This document shows positions 1 through 13,397 of a DNA stretch of 64,000 nt, piece after piece; the first letter of the stretch is position 1, and the number at the start of each line of letters is the position of its first letter. The DNA is taken from contig NZ_OUND01000003.1 in the NCBI RefSeq assembly GCF_900343025.1, positions 310,001 to 374,000 on the forward strand. The letters are read 5' to 3'. Source of the DNA: Arsenophonus endosymbiont of Aleurodicus floccissimus. Lineage in GTDB: Bacteria > Pseudomonadota > Gammaproteobacteria > Enterobacterales > Enterobacteriaceae. A program made the translations under genes and the position numbers. The notes below the pieces were generated by a model. That model had not been told where the DNA came from, did no database searches, and saw only the letters and a list, made by a program, of their open reading frames with translations.

Positions 1-732
1 AATACTTTTGGTAGTTTTCATGCAGTAATTGATGCAATTTTAGCGCGCAATGAAAATGTTGACTTGGTTGTTGCTACCGGTGATTTGGTTCAAGATCAAT
101 CAGCATCAGCTTATCAGCATTTTGCTGAAGGGATCAAACGGTTATCCGTTCCTTGTGTTTGGTTGCCGGGCAATCACGATTATCAACCGGCAATGGTTGC
201 TACTTTAGCAAAAGCAGGAATTTTACCCTCTAAGCAGGTGCTAATTAATGATAATTGGCAAATCCTTATGTTGGACAGCCAACTTCAAGGTGCTGTACAT
301 GGAAAATTATCTAAGCAACAGCTGTTATGGATGAAATGCTGTTTTGATGCATATACGGAACGTAGTCATTTACTAATGTTACATCATCATCCTTTGCCAT
401 CGGGTTGTACCTGGCTTGATCAATATAGCTTGCGTAATTCTCATATTTTAGCTGACTATTTAAATCAATATCAACAAATTAAAGCGATTTTATGTGGACA
501 TATTCATCAAGAAATAGATGAATATTGGCAAGGGGTTCGCATGATGGCAACACCATCAACCTGTATACAATTTAAACCTCATTGTACTAATTTTACATTA
601 GATACAATGGCACCGGGGTGGCGTTATCTTGATCTTTCTATCAATGATAACGGTGAAAATGTGTTGGATACACAAGTTTTCAGATTGGATAGTGATAAAT
701 TTCGCCCAGATTTCGATTCAGGTGGTTATTAA
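1..732 (+). CDS. cpdA: 3',5'-cyclic-AMP phosphodiesterase CpdA (5' end outside window)
   Basis: Hydrolyses cAMP to AMP in the cytoplasm, lowering the CRP signal; calcineurin-like metallophosphoesterase family. The reading frame is already open at base 1 (NTFGSFHAVIDAI...), so the N-terminal ~40 residues lie upstream; a TTG at 64 is internal and not the start. Metal-binding motifs are visible in order: GD in VVATGDL (about base 70), GNHD (about base 170), the HHHP stretch (about base 383) and GHIHQE (about base 495). The C-terminus ends GGY as in E. coli. The stop overlaps the next ATG (TAATG), so it is translationally coupled to yqiA, the usual cpdA-yqiA-parE order. Identity is certain; only completeness is unknown. 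Confidence 0.95.
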   Translation, partial: NTFGSFHAVIDAILARNENVDLVVATGDLVQDQSASAYQHFAEGIKRLSVPCVWLPGNHDYQPAMVATLAKAGILPSKQVLINDNWQILMLDSQLQGAVHGKLSKQQLLWMKCCFDAYTERSHLLMLHHHPLPSGCTWLDQYSLRNSHILADYLNQYQQIKAILCGHIHQEIDEYWQGVRMMATPSTCIQFKPHCTNFTLDTMAPGWRYLDLSINDNGENVLDTQVFRLDSDKFRPDFDSGGY

Positions 733-1320
733 TGTCAACATTAATTTATATACATGGTTTTAATAGTTCCCCTTTATCGCAGAAGGCAAATAGCTTAAAA
801 ACTTGGCTAGAGCGACAACATCCAGCAGTTAATATGTTGATACCCCAGCTTCCTTGTTATCCAGCAGAAACGATTGAGTTGTTACAGAATCTCGTAGCAG
901 CCCATGCGGGAGAGCAGATTGGGTTGCTAGGTTCTTCATTGGGCGGTTATTTTGCTATTTGGTTATCGCAGAAATTTAATTTACCCGCTGTGGTTGTCAA
1001 TCCAGCGGTACGTCCTTTTTGATTTGTTTGAGCAGTATTTAGGTGAGCAAGTCAATCCTTATACAAAGGAACGCTACATTTTACAATACCACCATTTAAA
1101 TGAACTACAAGCAATACAAATTGATGCATCATTAACCGCGCCTGATTTGATTTGGTTACTGCAACAAACAGGTGATGAAATATTGGACTATCGGCAAGCT
1201 GTTACCTATCTTATGGAGTGTAAGCAAATAATAGCGCCAGGAGGTAACCATGCTTTTGTTGGATTTGATTACTATTTTCCACAAATTATGCGTTTTTTAG
1301 CTTTGGCAAAGACAAAATAA
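732..1320 (+). pseudogene. yqiA: yqiA, alpha/beta-hydrolase esterase, broken by one frameshift
   Basis: YqiA is a small esterase of about 193 residues. The first frame (732-1022) carries the N-terminus MSTLIYIHGFNSSP and the nucleophile elbow GSSLGG, then hits TGA after NPAVRPF. The rest (DLFEQYLGEQVNPYT... to a GGNHAF histidine motif, ending 1320) continues in another frame. Removing one T from the T5 run at 1016-1020 restores a full-length protein, so this looks like a single +1 insertion. All other residues align without gaps, so the lesion is recent, a sequencing error, or tolerated by slippage. It lies between cpdA and parE. Confidence 0.85.
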
Positions 1321-1392
1321 GTAAAAAATTATCCAAAATAGCTAAATGACTGTTATTATCATCAGTATCTCAGCATTTATTTGCCTAATTAA

Positions 1393-3312
<1,920 letters not shown>

Positions 3313-3348
3313 TCGACACTGTTAACCAGAGATTAAGGAATCAAATGA

Positions 3349-5604
3349 ATGAGTGAGATAACTCACGATGGTGTAGAGCAGCAACCACTTTATACCTTTA
3401 CCGAAAATGCCTATCTCAATTATTCCATGTACGTCATCATGGACAGAGCATTGCCATTTCTTGGTGATGGGTTAAAACATGTTCAGCGCCGAATTGTTTA
3501 TGCCATGTCTGAACTTGGTTTGAGTAATGCCGCTAAGTATAAAAAATCAGCTCGTACAGTCGGTGATGTATTAGGAAAATATCATCCGCATGGTGATAGC
3601 GCTTGTTATGAAGCCATGGTATTGATGGCACAACCATTTTCCTATCGTTATCCATTAGTTGATGGTCAGGGAAACTGGGGAGCCCCTGATGATCCTAAAT
3701 CGTTTGCTGCTATGCGTTACACTGAGTCAAGATTGTCAAAATATGCTGAAACGCTACTCAGTGAATTAGGATTGGGAACGGTATCCTGGACACCTAATTT
3801 TGATGGAACATTAACCGAACCCAAAACACTAGCGGCAAGATTACCCAATATTCTGCTAAATGGCACGACAGGAATTGCCGTTGGTATGGCGACCGATATA
3901 CCGCCACATAATGCTCGTGAGGTAGCAAGCGCGTTAGTTGCTTTACTGGAAAATCCAAAAGCTGATCTTAAAATGTTGATGGGTTTTATTCCCGCGCCTG
4001 ATTATCCAACAGAAGCAGAAATTATTTCATCAAAAGAAGATATTCAAAAAATTTACCAAACAGGCCGTGGTTCTATTCGGTTAAGTGCTGTATGGGAAAT
4101 GGATGATGGCAATGCCGTTATTACTGCATTACCTCATCAAGTTTCAGGTGCTAAGGTGTTGGAGCAGATAGCTTTACAAATGCGTGCCAAAAAATTACCG
4201 ATGGTAGAAGATCTACGTGATGAATCAGATCATGAAAATCCAACACGTTTAGTGATTTTACCTAAAAGTAATCGGATTGATTTAGAACAAGTGATGACAC
4301 ATTTATTTGCCACGACCGATCTAGAAAGAAGTTATCGGGTCAATTTGAATATGATTGGCCTGGATAATCGTCCTGCAGTTAAAGGACTGGTAGAAATTTT
4401 AAATGAATGGTTATTATTTAGACGAGAAACCGTACGTAATCGCTTAAATCATCGTTTAGAAAAAGTATTAAAACGCTTACATATCCTTGACGGCTTATTA
4501 ATAGCTTATCTTAATATAGATGAGGTTATCCATATTATCCGTAATGAAGATGAGCCTAAAGCAGTACTAGTGTCCCGTTTTGCGCTTTCAGAAACTCAGG
4601 CTGAATCTATTCTGGAATTGAAATTGCGTCATTTGGCTAAACTAGAGGAATTTAAATTACGTGGTGAGCAAGATGAATTAGCTAAAGAGCGTGATCAACT
4701 GCAAGCTATTTTAGGCTCTGAGCGTCGTTTAAACACCTTGATCAAAAAAGAAATTGAAACCGATGCCCAAACTTATGGTGATAATCGTCGCTCACCACTT
4801 AAGGAGCGTATTGAAGCAAAAGCCATGAATGAACATGATATTTTGCCTTCTGAGCCGGTTACTATTGTTCTTTCTGTTATGGGATGGGTGAGAAGCGCAA
4901 AAGGCCATGATATTGATCCGACTAATCTTAACTATAAAGCCGGAGATGGTTTCCGTAGCGCAGCAAGGGGCAAAACGAATCAACCGGTTGTTTTCCTTGA
5001 TAGTACTGGACGTAGTTATTCCCTTGATCCACTTGATCTTCCTTCTGCCCGCGGACAAGGAAAGCCACTTACTGGTAAATTGGCATTACCACCTGGCGCA
5101 ACGATTGAACATGTATTGACTGCTCCCGAAGAACAAAAATATTTGTTAGCATCGGATGCAGGTTATGGTTTTATTTGTACTTTTAGCGATTTAGTGGCAA
5201 AAAATAAAGCAGGTAAGGCATTAATTACCTTACCTAATAATGCAAAGGTACTGGCGCCATTAGAAGTCAATAATGAACAGCAAGATTTATTATTGGCAAT
5301 TACTAACGCAGGGAGAATGTTAATATTTCCTGTTAGTGATCTCCCGCAGCTCTCTAAAGGTAAAGGTAATAAAATTATTAATATTGCAGCGGCTCAATCA
5401 GCCAGTAGAGAGGATTTGCTAGTTTGGTTAATGTTTTTGCAGCCTCAGTCTTCAATTACCCTCTATTTTGGCAAACGAAAACTGAAATTAAATCCAGAAG
5501 ATTTGCAAAAATATCGTGCTGAACGAGGTCGTAAAGGTTCTTCATTACCTCGTGGATTACAGAGTATTGAGCGTATAGAAGTAACTCCTCCTAGTAATGG
5601 ATAA
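3349..5604 (+). CDS. parC: DNA topoisomerase IV subunit A
   Basis: DNA-cleaving subunit of topoisomerase IV; 751 residues (E. coli 752). The catalytic tyrosine lies in AAMRYTE (about residue 120). The quinolone-determining region reads [15 protein letters not shown], with serine at the usual susceptibility position and Glu four residues on, i.e. wild type. The C-terminal beta-pinwheel domain is present to the end. The start at 3349 was chosen over an overlapping ATG at 3345, which hits a stop after two codons; AAGGA lies about 10 bases upstream. It forms a unit with parE, and plsC follows after 50 bp. Confidence 0.98.
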   Translation: MSEITHDGVEQQPLYTFTENAYLNYSMYVIMDRALPFLGDGLKHVQRRIVYAMSELGLSNAAKYKKSARTVGDVLGKYHPHGDSACYEAMVLMAQPFSYRYPLVDGQGNWGAPDDPKSFAAMRYTESRLSKYAETLLSELGLGTVSWTPNFDGTLTEPKTLAARLPNILLNGTTGIAVGMATDIPPHNAREVASALVALLENPKADLKMLMGFIPAPDYPTEAEIISSKEDIQKIYQTGRGSIRLSAVWEMDDGNAVITALPHQVSGAKVLEQIALQMRAKKLPMVEDLRDESDHENPTRLVILPKSNRIDLEQVMTHLFATTDLERSYRVNLNMIGLDNRPAVKGLVEILNEWLLFRRETVRNRLNHRLEKVLKRLHILDGLLIAYLNIDEVIHIIRNEDEPKAVLVSRFALSETQAESILELKLRHLAKLEEFKLRGEQDELAKERDQLQAILGSERRLNTLIKKEIETDAQTYGDNRRSPLKERIEAKAMNEHDILPSEPVTIVLSVMGWVRSAKGHDIDPTNLNYKAGDGFRSAARGKTNQPVVFLDSTGRSYSLDPLDLPSARGQGKPLTGKLALPPGATIEHVLTAPEEQKYLLASDAGYGFICTFSDLVAKNKAGKALITLPNNAKVLAPLEVNNEQQDLLLAITNAGRMLIFPVSDLPQLSKGKGNKIINIAAAQSASREDLLVWLMFLQPQSSITLYFGKRKLKLNPEDLQKYRAERGRKGSSLPRGLQSIERIEVTPPSNG

Positions 5605-5654
5605 TTTTTGATTTTTTTATAGATGTGTGAAGTTACTTATTAGTTGAGGTAAAT

Positions 5655-6389
5655 ATGTTAGCTATTGTTCGTATTATTATTGTGATCCTATTTACGATAT
5701 TGGTTTGCGTGTTAGGTTGTTTTTATTGCTTATTTAGTCCAAGAAATCCACACCATGTTATGCGCTTTGGCCGACTGTTTGGCAAATTATCTTATGTTTT
5801 TGGTATTACCATTATTAATCGGGTGCCTTCTGAAGCGAAAGATTACGGTCCCAGTATTTATATCGGTAATCATCAAAATAACTATGATATGGTAACTATG
5901 TCAAATGCAGTACAGCCAAATACCGTTACTATTGGAAAAAAAAGCTTAGTATTTATCCCTTTTTTCGGTCAACTATATTGGTTGGCCGGTAATACTCTCA
6001 TTGATAGGGCTAATCGAACTAAAGCGCACAATACAATTTCACAGGTTGTTAAGCAGATTAAAAAAAGGAAAATTTCTGTTTGGATGTTTCCTGAGGGAAC
6101 CCGTAGTCGTGGTCGAGGTTTACTGCCATTTAAAACAGGTGCATTTTATGCAGCAATTGCAGCTGGGGTTCCGATAATACCAGTCTGTTTATCTGAAACA
6201 GAAAGGCGCATTAAACTGAATCGTTGGAATAATGGAGTAGTGATTGTCGAAATGCTACCTCCTGTTGATACAAAAAAGTATAATCGGGAAAACGTGCGTG
6301 AATTAGCAGAATATTGCTATGATTTATTCAAAGCTAAGATTACAGAATTAAATAAAGAAGCGGCAGAAATAGAACAAAAAATGAAATAA
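5655..6389 (+). CDS. plsC: 1-acyl-sn-glycerol-3-phosphate acyltransferase
   Basis: Inner-membrane enzyme that acylates lysophosphatidic acid to phosphatidic acid, the second step of phospholipid synthesis. The protein has 244 residues (E. coli 245). An N-terminal hydrophobic anchor (residues ~4-27) is followed by the catalytic NHQNNYD (HX4D block I), the FPEGTRSRGRG block III and a GVPIIPVC block IV. GAGGT sits ahead of the ATG. It lies directly downstream of parC, as in E. coli. Intact. Confidence 0.97.
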   Translation: MLAIVRIIIVILFTILVCVLGCFYCLFSPRNPHHVMRFGRLFGKLSYVFGITIINRVPSEAKDYGPSIYIGNHQNNYDMVTMSNAVQPNTVTIGKKSLVFIPFFGQLYWLAGNTLIDRANRTKAHNTISQVVKQIKKRKISVWMFPEGTRSRGRGLLPFKTGAFYAAIAAGVPIIPVCLSETERRIKLNRWNNGVVIVEMLPPVDTKKYNRENVRELAEYCYDLFKAKITELNKEAAEIEQKMK

Positions 6390-6598
6390 AGTTTAAGTTC
6401 ATTTTTCAAGCAAATTAGATTCTAAATCGTCATATTTAATAATATATTAATATTTGGCGTTGTATCAATCTATCGTTTAAATGGAATATAGTTATCAAAC
6501 AATTGTGATAATACAATTACTAGCAGATAGTAAGAGAAGGATCTTTCCTGGATGAACAATAAATGGCGCTAGCTTATTAATGATTTTGTGGAGAAGAT

Positions 6599-8015
6599 AT
6601 GTCACTAAGTCGGCGTCGATTTCTTAAGCTATTAAGTATAGCTATTAGTGTTTTTATGCTTCCTGCTACGGTTAGAGCAGAGAAAAATGAAGGGTATCCA
6701 TTATTGCCAATTCCACCTTTATTGGAATCTCATTTTGGTCAACCGCTGTTTCTTACTTTGAAAAAATCTTATTGGTCTTTTAATGGTAGCCACCGCACTA
6801 ATACTATTTGTTACAATGGTTATTATTTGGGGCCAACCATTCGAGTAGAAAATGGTAGTGATTTGAAATTGGTATATAGCAATCGACTTTCTGAAGAAGT
6901 AGCTATGACAGTCAGTGGGTTGCAAGTTACAGGAACTCAAATTGGTGGGGCGGCAAGATTAATGTCACCCAATATTGATTGGTCGCCGGTACTGCCGATC
7001 CGTCAACCGGCTGCGACCTGTTGGTATCATGCTAATACACCAGGCAAGATGGCAAGATAAATTCATGATGGCTTGGTTGGTATGTGGATTGTGTCAGATA
7101 AAACCAGTAAGAATTTAAATATTCCTAATCATTACGGTGTTGATGATTTTCCTATTATTATGCAAGATAAACGACTAGATAGTTTTGGCGCACGCACTAT
7201 AAAGCAACAGCTGAAGGTTTTTTAGGTGATACTTTATTAGTTAATGGTGTGCAGGAGCCGTATATTAAAGTTGCTCACGGCTGGCTACGCTTACGGCTGC
7301 TTAATGCATCAAATTCAAGGGGTTTATATATTGGAAATCAGTGATAAGCGGCCATTTTAATTTGATAGGTAGTGATCAAGGGCTGCTACCTGCTCCAGTA
7401 AGTATCGAAAGATTACCTATGGCGCCTGGCGAGTGTCGAGAAGTGTTGATTGATATGTCCAAAATAGAGTTATTGACGATAACGGCTGGAAGAGCAGCAG
7501 GGGTTATGGATCGTATTAAAGGACTTTTCTAACCGTCAACTTTATTAAATTCAACCAAAGTTTTAACCATTTGTTCTTCACGATTATTATCCTTAGTAAC
7601 AGATAATTTACCAGAGACTCTGGTTAATGACACGAGCCAAATCACATCGACGATCCGTAATCGTGAAGTGATCCTTAGCAAACCTTTTGGCATTAATGGT
7701 ATGATGCGGGATGTAAATCGTATTGACTTAATCACTCAACAGGGAGCATGGGAACGCTGGACGATAAAAGCGCATGAGCCGCAAGCATTTCATATTGAAG
7801 GTGTTCGTTTCAAAGTTATTAATCATAATGGCGTTGTACCAGGGCCGGAAGATTATGGCTGGAAAGATACAGTATGGATAAATGGATACAGTGAATTATT
7901 AGTTAATATGCTACAACCGTCTTATGATCATTTTCCTTTTTTGTATTTTAGTCAAAATTTAGAGAAAGCTGATAAAGGCTCAGTTGTGCAGATGGTGATC
8001 AATCCATCAGCTTAA
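6599..8015 (+). pseudogene. ftsP: ftsP (sufI), divisome multicopper-oxidase-like protein, degraded
   Basis: FtsP/SufI is a periplasmic, Tat-exported multicopper-oxidase fold that stabilises the divisome under stress (about 470 residues). The start keeps a GGAGAAG SD and a twin-arginine signal (SRRRFLK, residues 4-10). Family segments follow: LGPTIRVENG, IPNHYGVDDFP, LLVNGVQ, LLNASNSR, GINGMMRDVNRID, FHIEGVRF and GWKDTVW. They are broken by in-frame TAA at 7058 and 7530 and by frameshifts near 7200, 7322 and 7353. Order plsC-ftsP is as in E. coli. The remnant is almost full length, so decay is by point lesions. Confidence 0.9.
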
Positions 8016-8233
8016 TTTATTTCTATAATATAGAATATTTTTGTGGCTGATTATAAAAAAAGTAATTGTATTATTTTATGTTTTGTTATTTCGGCGTTAT
8101 TTATTATTTAAAATTATCTATATAATAGTAATTAATAATTTGATTGTTTTTATAAAAATGTAGATTTATCGAAGAGTGATTGGATTTATTAAATGTAAAA
8201 TCCAATTTTCTATTATGCCAATATGGTGACTTA

Positions 8234-8728
8234 ATGAATATTAGTTTAATATCAGCAATGGCTGCGCATCAGGTGATTGGTTTGGAAAATAACATGCCAT
8301 GGGTGTTATCCGGTGATTTAGCCTGGTTTAAGCGTAATACGTTAAATAAGCCTGTTATAATGGGACGTATAACTTATGAATCTATAGGTAGACCTTTACC
8401 TCAACGTTTGAATATTATTTTTAGTCATACTGATTCGAGTGATGATAATGGCGTTGTTTGGGTTAACTCAGTTGATGAGGCACTATCTGCAGCAGAAGAA
8501 GTAGAAGAAATAATGATTATAGGCGGGGGAAAAATTTATGAATTATTCTTACCTCTGGCGAATTGTCTTTATTTAACGCATGTAGATGCGGAAGTGATTG
8601 GTGATACCTATTTTCCTGTTTATGAGCCTAATGAGTGGGACTCTATATTTACTGAATACCATGAAGCAGACGATAAAAATTCTCATAATTATTGTTTTGA
8701 AATATTAGAACGTCGCTCACAAAGCTAA
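8234..8728 (+). CDS. folA: Dihydrofolate reductase
   Basis: Reduces dihydrofolate to tetrahydrofolate with NADPH; cytoplasmic and essential beside thyA. The start at 8234 gives [16 protein letters not shown] and about 164 residues, close to the family (E. coli 159); an upstream in-frame ATG at 8180 adds a non-homologous extension and was rejected. Visible motifs are NNMPW (substrate loop), [24 protein letters not shown] and [12 protein letters not shown] (cofactor). The catalytic Asp27 equivalent is the D in SGDLAWF. A hairpin terminator follows; apaH lies convergent downstream. Confidence 0.97.
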   Translation: MNISLISAMAAHQVIGLENNMPWVLSGDLAWFKRNTLNKPVIMGRITYESIGRPLPQRLNIIFSHTDSSDDNGVVWVNSVDEALSAAEEVEEIMIIGGGKIYELFLPLANCLYLTHVDAEVIGDTYFPVYEPNEWDSIFTEYHEADDKNSHNYCFEILERRSQS

Positions 8729-8750
8729 GAGATATTCTTGCTGGTAATAA

Positions 8751-8785
8751 AAAATCGAAGGCTAATACTTCGGGTTTTTATTATT
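8751..8785. terminator. Rho-independent terminator between folA and apaH
   Basis: CGAAG (8756-8760), a 7-base loop and CTTCG (8768-8772), followed by a T-rich TTTTTATTATT tract and preceded by an A-rich AATAAAAAAT tract. The A/T flanks would let it act on both strands; its position 20 bases after folA fits termination of folA. Confidence 0.7.
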
Positions 8786-8985
8786 AATTTGAATTAGGGG
8801 ATGTTAAATATATAAATAAAAATTAAATTTGTATTATTGATTAAATAATTTAAGTCAAATATTTATAAATAAGGGTCTATTCAAATAGCTTTTATAGCTA
8901 TTATTTTAGTCATATTAAACAAAATTAATTAATTTATTACTTATATTCTATTATCTGTTGCATAGCAGAATACGCATAGTGTTGG

Positions 8986-9804
8986 TTATCTTTTGGTAAA
9001 TGCAGGCTGGTGAAAATACTTTTTATCTTTCCAGCGTAATAAAGTTAGTTTTCCTCCCCAGCAACAACCGGTATCAAGCCCATAAATACCTTCAGGTGTT
9101 CCTTTTCCTTCAAGGGAAGCCCAATGACCAAAAATAATGGCATATTCTGGTGATATTTTTCGCGGCAGATCAAACCAAGGCTTTAAAGGAAGAGGTGTGT
9201 TTTCAGGTTTATTTTTCCAGGTCATGTTTAACTGACCGTCAGGAAAGCAATAACGCATACGAGTTAGAACGTTGGTACTAAAGCGTAAACGGGATAACCC
9301 TGTTAGATTAGGTGACCAGTTGTTCGGTATATCACCATACATGGAGTCGATAAATAAAGGATAGCTATCACTACTAAGAATAGCCTCTACTTCTTTGGCA
9401 CACATCTGTGCTGTTGCTAAATCCCATTGTGTTGTGATCCCAGCATGTGCCATGATGATTTTTTTCTTATTGTCAACTTGTAATAATGGTTGACGTCGTA
9501 ACCAATTAACTAATTCATCAGCATCAGGCGCTGTCAGTAATTTTTTCAGTTTGTCTTTGGGTTTATTATGGCTAATATTGGCATATACACCGATAAGGTG
9601 GAGATCATGATTACCTAGAACCATTCTGACGGATGAGCCTAATGTTTTAATGTAACGTAAAACTTTGAGTGAATCTGGGCCACGGGAGACGAGATCACCG
9701 GTGAGCCATAAAACATCCTTTTGTGGTTCAAATTTCACTTGTTTGAGAAGTGTTTTAAGTTCACGATAGCAACCGTGAATATCTCCTATAAGATAAGTAG
9801 CCAT
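8986..9804 (-). CDS. apaH: Symmetrical bis(5'-nucleosyl)-tetraphosphatase
   Basis: Hydrolyses Ap4A symmetrically to two ADP. Calcineurin-like metallophosphoesterase of 272 residues (E. coli about 280). Metal motifs are GDIHGCY (residues 7-13), GDLVSRGP (about residue 36), GNHD (about residue 64) and a later HAG, plus GHW in the C-terminal third. It is the last gene of the lptD-surA-pdxA-rsmA-apaG-apaH run and starts 2 bases after the apaG stop. Intact. Confidence 0.97.
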   Translation of the reverse strand: MATYLIGDIHGCYRELKTLLKQVKFEPQKDVLWLTGDLVSRGPDSLKVLRYIKTLGSSVRMVLGNHDLHLIGVYANISHNKPKDKLKKLLTAPDADELVNWLRRQPLLQVDNKKKIIMAHAGITTQWDLATAQMCAKEVEAILSSDSYPLFIDSMYGDIPNNWSPNLTGLSRLRFSTNVLTRMRYCFPDGQLNMTWKNKPENTPLPLKPWFDLPRKISPEYAIIFGHWASLEGKGTPEGIYGLDTGCCWGGKLTLLRWKDKKYFHQPAFTKR

Positions 9805-9806
9805 AA

Positions 9807-10184
9807 TTAGTTTATAACTGTTGGGATAGCAAGACGAAAGACTGGGATATCAACATAAAAATTTTTACCATCATTATCTAACATCACATAATGACCCTCC
9901 ATGGTTCCCATGGGCGTTTCTATAATAGCACCACTAGTATAACGAAATTCGGCGCTTGGTTGAATGATAGGTTGCTCTCCTACCACGCCCTGTCCTTGTA
10001 CTTCGGTACGTTTACCATCACTATTGGTAATTAACCAATAGCGACTTATTAGCTGTACCGGTGTGCGGCCGAGATTGCGAATAGAAACCGTATAGGCAAA
10101 AACAAATCTGGCTTCTTCCGGTAAAGATTGATTTTCAATATAGACACTTTGAACTTGTATACAGATGTTAGGTTCATTTAGCAT
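9807..10184 (-). CDS. apaG: ApaG protein (CorD family)
   Basis: Small beta-sandwich protein of the ApaG/DUF525 family; its molecular role is poorly defined, and it is classically co-transcribed with rsmA and apaH. I place the start at 10184 ([17 protein letters not shown]), which gives 125 residues exactly as in E. coli and has a GGGGG SD five bases upstream. An in-frame ATG at 10205 would add seven residues and lacks an SD. The family signature [17 protein letters not shown] is present. Intact. Confidence 0.93.
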   Translation of the reverse strand: MLNEPNICIQVQSVYIENQSLPEEARFVFAYTVSIRNLGRTPVQLISRYWLITNSDGKRTEVQGQGVVGEQPIIQPSAEFRYTSGAIIETPMGTMEGHYVMLDNDGKNFYVDIPVFRLAIPTVIN

Positions 10185-10207
10185 AGTGCCCCCAAAGTTT
10201 ATCACTA

Positions 10208-11017
10208 TTAGCGAGTGGTTTTAGCCAATTTGCTGGCTAACTTGCAATAATTTTCTACTGAAATATTTTCAGCGCGACAATTTGGATCAATACCTAATTG
10301 CTCAAAATCTTGCACGCTAAATAAATCACTTAAACTATTACGAGTAGTTTTACGTCGTTGATTAAATGCCTGTGCAGTAATACGACTTAATAATTTGACA
10401 TCACAAATAGGGTAAGGGTTTGGTTGATGAGGAATTAAACCCACGACAGCTGAATCCACTTTTGGCGCAGGTGTAAAAGCCGAAGGCGGTACTGCTAAGA
10501 GAGGGATTATCTGACAATAATATTGCGCCATAACGCTAAGGCGACCATATGCTTTAGTATTTGGTCCTGCGATTAAGCGATTTACAATCTCTTTTTGTAG
10601 CATAAAATTCATGTCAGCAATAGCATTAGTATATGTAAAAAGATGGAACATTAGCGGAGTTGAAATATTGTAAGGAAGATTACCGAACACTCTAAGGGGT
10701 TGACCTTTTTCTTTCGCTATTGTGCTAAAATCAATCGTCATTGCATCGTTTGGTATAATTGTTAGTTTGGCACTCAGCGCAGGGTTTGTCACTAAACGGG
10801 CGGCAAGATCACGATCTAACTCGATTACCGTCATATTCTCTATAAGTGCACTAATAGGTAATGTTAGGGCGCCTAGACCCGGGCCAATTTCAACAATAGC
10901 TTGATCAGGCTTTGGGTTAAAAGCAGTGACCATATTGTCAATAACAAATGGGTCAGTTAAAAAATTTTGCCCAAAGCGCTTACGGGCAAAGTGCACTTGA
11001 TGGATTCGTTTATTCAT
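10208..11017 (-). CDS. rsmA: 16S rRNA A1518/A1519 dimethyltransferase
   Basis: Dimethylates two adjacent adenosines in the 3' hairpin of 16S rRNA using SAM (KsgA). 269 residues (E. coli 273). It shows the [10 protein letters not shown]-terminal block, SAM motif [11 protein letters not shown] (about residue 43), the acidic loop VIELDRDLA and the catalytic NLPYN motif (about residue 113). It overlaps pdxA by 8 bases. This is the only rRNA or tRNA modification gene in the window that remains intact. Confidence 0.97.
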   Translation of the reverse strand: MNKRIHQVHFARKRFGQNFLTDPFVIDNMVTAFNPKPDQAIVEIGPGLGALTLPISALIENMTVIELDRDLAARLVTNPALSAKLTIIPNDAMTIDFSTIAKEKGQPLRVFGNLPYNISTPLMFHLFTYTNAIADMNFMLQKEIVNRLIAGPNTKAYGRLSVMAQYYCQIIPLLAVPPSAFTPAPKVDSAVVGLIPHQPNPYPICDVKLLSRITAQAFNQRRKTTRNSLSDLFSVQDFEQLGIDPNCRAENISVENYCKLASKLAKTTR

Positions 11018-12005
11018 TGTTATTTTGTATCATGCTAATAGCTAATTTTAAGGCGGTTATAAAACTGTTAACATCTGCTTGCCCACTTCCTGCTAGCGCG
11101 ATCGCTGTACCATGGTCAACCGATGTACGAATAAAGGGTAAGCCTAAAGTAATGTTTACCGTGTGGCCAAAACCTTGATATTTTAGCACAGGCAGACCTT
11201 GATCGTGATACATAGTTAAAATCACATCAGCTCGTTTCAGATATTTGGGTTGGAATAGGGTATCCGCTGGGAAAGGGCCATAAAGCTCCAATCCTTCATG
11301 ACGCAATTTCTCAATAACTGGGATGATAGTATCGATTTCCTCATGTCCCATATGTCCGCCTTCGCCAGCATGAGGATTTAATCCACAGATATAAATGGCG
11401 GGTGTTTTAATGCCAAATTTATCTTTTAACTCTTCATTTAAAATATAAATAATTTCTTGTAGGCTTTGAAAAGTAATTGCATCGGGAACCTGTCTGAGAG
11501 GTAAATGGGTTGTTGCTAGCGCAACACGCAATGTTTCTGTCGCTAACATCATGACGACTTTTTTTGTTTTACTTCTGTCAGCAAAAAATTCAGTATGCCC
11601 GGTAAAGGGAATACCTGCATCATTGATAATTCCTTTATGAACAGGGCCGGTAACTAATGCTGAAAATTCACCAGTCATACAGCCATCGCAGGCGCGGCTA
11701 AGTGTTTCTATTACATAAGTGCTATTTCGTTTATTAAGTTGTCCTGCTTTCATCGGCGCAGGTAATTTTATTGGTAACACGGTTAATGTTTTGGTAGCTT
11801 GGTTGTTATTCGAAGCTCCTGGAGAATAGATAGTTAATCCTAATTCTAAGCCAAGTTGATCTGCTCGGCTTATTAGCAGGTCTGGATCAGCACAAGCAAC
11901 TAATCTAACCGGCCAATTTTGTTGAGCGAGTTGGATCAAAAGATCAGGACCTACCCCGGCCGGTTCACCGGGGGTGAGAACGATAGTATTAGTTTTTTTT
12001 TCCAT
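11010..12005 (-). CDS. pdxA: 4-hydroxythreonine-4-phosphate dehydrogenase
   Basis: NAD-dependent oxidation of 4-phosphohydroxy-L-threonine in DXP-dependent vitamin B6 synthesis. 331 residues (E. coli 329). Starts [22 protein letters not shown]; the metal-binding histidines are visible in [19 protein letters not shown] and MYHDQGL. A classic surA-pdxA-rsmA operon: 5 bp from surA and overlapping rsmA. Intact, suggesting PLP synthesis is kept. Confidence 0.97.
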   Translation of the reverse strand: MEKKTNTIVLTPGEPAGVGPDLLIQLAQQNWPVRLVACADPDLLISRADQLGLELGLTIYSPGASNNNQATKTLTVLPIKLPAPMKAGQLNKRNSTYVIETLSRACDGCMTGEFSALVTGPVHKGIINDAGIPFTGHTEFFADRSKTKKVVMMLATETLRVALATTHLPLRQVPDAITFQSLQEIIYILNEELKDKFGIKTPAIYICGLNPHAGEGGHMGHEEIDTIIPVIEKLRHEGLELYGPFPADTLFQPKYLKRADVILTMYHDQGLPVLKYQGFGHTVNITLGLPFIRTSVDHGTAIALAGSGQADVNSFITALKLAISMIQNNNE

Positions 12006-12010
12006 AAAGA

Positions 12011-13312
12011 TTACTGTGCATCGCTATCATTAAGAATTTTTACATAGGCAGATGCGCGTAGTTCTTGCATCCAAATTTGCGCTTCTTCGTTAAATTTACG
12101 ATTGAATAATAGACGATAGGCATGATCTTTCTGGGCTACATCGGTTTTATCAATTTGGCGAGTATCTTCCAGCTGAATAAGATGCCAGCCAAAAGAGGAC
12201 TGGATTGGTTGACTTGTTTCACCTTTATTTAAACGCATTAAATCATCACGAAATGCTGGATCATAAACATTGGGCATATTCCAGCCAAGTTCACCACCAC
12301 GTAATGCAGAGCCAGGATCTTGTGAGTATTTTTTAGCTGCTTCGGCAAAGGTTATTTGACCTGCTTTAATTTGCTGTGCAATTTGTTGTATTTTTGCATA
12401 TGCCTGTTCGCTATTCATAATAGGTGAAAGTTTAATAAGTATATGGCGAGCTTTCACTTCAGTAACCGAAATCGGCATATTGCCACTTTGTATATCATTA
12501 ACTTTTAAGATATGAAAGCCGACACTAGAACGTATAGGTCCAATGATATCGCCTTTTTTAGCATGCTGAATTCGTTGAGCAAAAACGGTTGGCAATTCTT
12601 CAACTTTACTCCAGCCCATTTGCCCGCCTTTTAAAGCATTAGGATTGGCAGAGTAAGTAATGGCCAGCTTACCAAAATCAGCGCCTTTCTTTAATTGGGC
12701 GATAATTTTATTTACCGTGGCCATTGCTGACTGACTTTGTTCATTAGTTGGATTTTCTGGTAATGGGATCAAAATATGGCTTAACTTAACATTAGCATCT
12801 TGGCCAGCTTGTGAATTAAGTTGGGCAGCCAGTGAGTCTACTTCTTGCGGCAGGACGGTTATCCGTCGACGAACCTCATTATTACGTACTTCTGTGATCA
12901 TCATTTCTCTACGAACATCGCTGTGGTAATTTTGTAAATTGATACCATCCATTGACAATCGTTGCTGTAATTGGCCAACCGTTAATCTATTTTGGGCTGC
13001 AATATTGGCAATAGTAGCACCTATTGCTTGATCAGGGATCTGGATCTGCATTTTTTCGGCTATTTGCATAATAATTTTGTCAATGATCAAGCGTTCTAAT
13101 ATTTGGTGACGTAATGCATTTTCATCGGGAATTTGTTGTTCTGCATTTCTGGCGTTTATTCTTACTATATCTAGCATATTATCTACGTCACTTTGTAGCA
13201 CAACGCCATCATTAACGATAGCAGTCACTTTATCCAATGGTTGTGGCGCAGCTAGTGTGGTAGTGCTGACTGTGAACAACAAGCCAATAATCAGTTTTCT
13301 CCAATAATTCAT
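12011..13312 (-). CDS. surA: Periplasmic chaperone / peptidyl-prolyl isomerase SurA
   Basis: Escorts outer-membrane beta-barrel precursors to the BAM complex. 433 residues (E. coli 428). A signal peptide (hydrophobic ~8-20, cleavage near TLA-APQ) is followed by an N-terminal chaperone domain beginning [13 protein letters not shown] and two parvulin domains, the first opening [11 protein letters not shown] and the second [13 protein letters not shown]. Each parvulin repeat keeps a GGxLGW/GGQMGW turn and an SSxGWH/SSVGFH element. It lies between lptD, a beta-barrel client, and pdxA. Intact. Confidence 0.97.
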   Translation of the reverse strand: MNYWRKLIIGLLFTVSTTTLAAPQPLDKVTAIVNDGVVLQSDVDNMLDIVRINARNAEQQIPDENALRHQILERLIIDKIIMQIAEKMQIQIPDQAIGATIANIAAQNRLTVGQLQQRLSMDGINLQNYHSDVRREMMITEVRNNEVRRRITVLPQEVDSLAAQLNSQAGQDANVKLSHILIPLPENPTNEQSQSAMATVNKIIAQLKKGADFGKLAITYSANPNALKGGQMGWSKVEELPTVFAQRIQHAKKGDIIGPIRSSVGFHILKVNDIQSGNMPISVTEVKARHILIKLSPIMNSEQAYAKIQQIAQQIKAGQITFAEAAKKYSQDPGSALRGGELGWNMPNVYDPAFRDDLMRLNKGETSQPIQSSFGWHLIQLEDTRQIDKTDVAQKDHAYRLLFNRKFNEEAQIWMQELRASAYVKILNDSDAQ

Positions 13313-13397
13313 AAAGTTCTCATTTTGTTCGATTATATTAAGGTTTGATCCTATTTCAGGTCTCTTCTATTTGATAGATGAAAATATCAATTTTTTA

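Noticed and set aside
64-732. TTG at 64 as the cpdA start
   Set aside because: The frame is open to base 1 and upstream codons match the family, so the gene begins before the window.
4792-5119. Open frames of 88 and 70 codons inside parC on other frames
   Set aside because: Shadows of the intact parC gene.
8180-8233. Upstream ATG as the folA start
   Set aside because: Would add 18 residues absent from dihydrofolate reductases; [13 protein letters not shown] at 8234 matches the family N-terminus.
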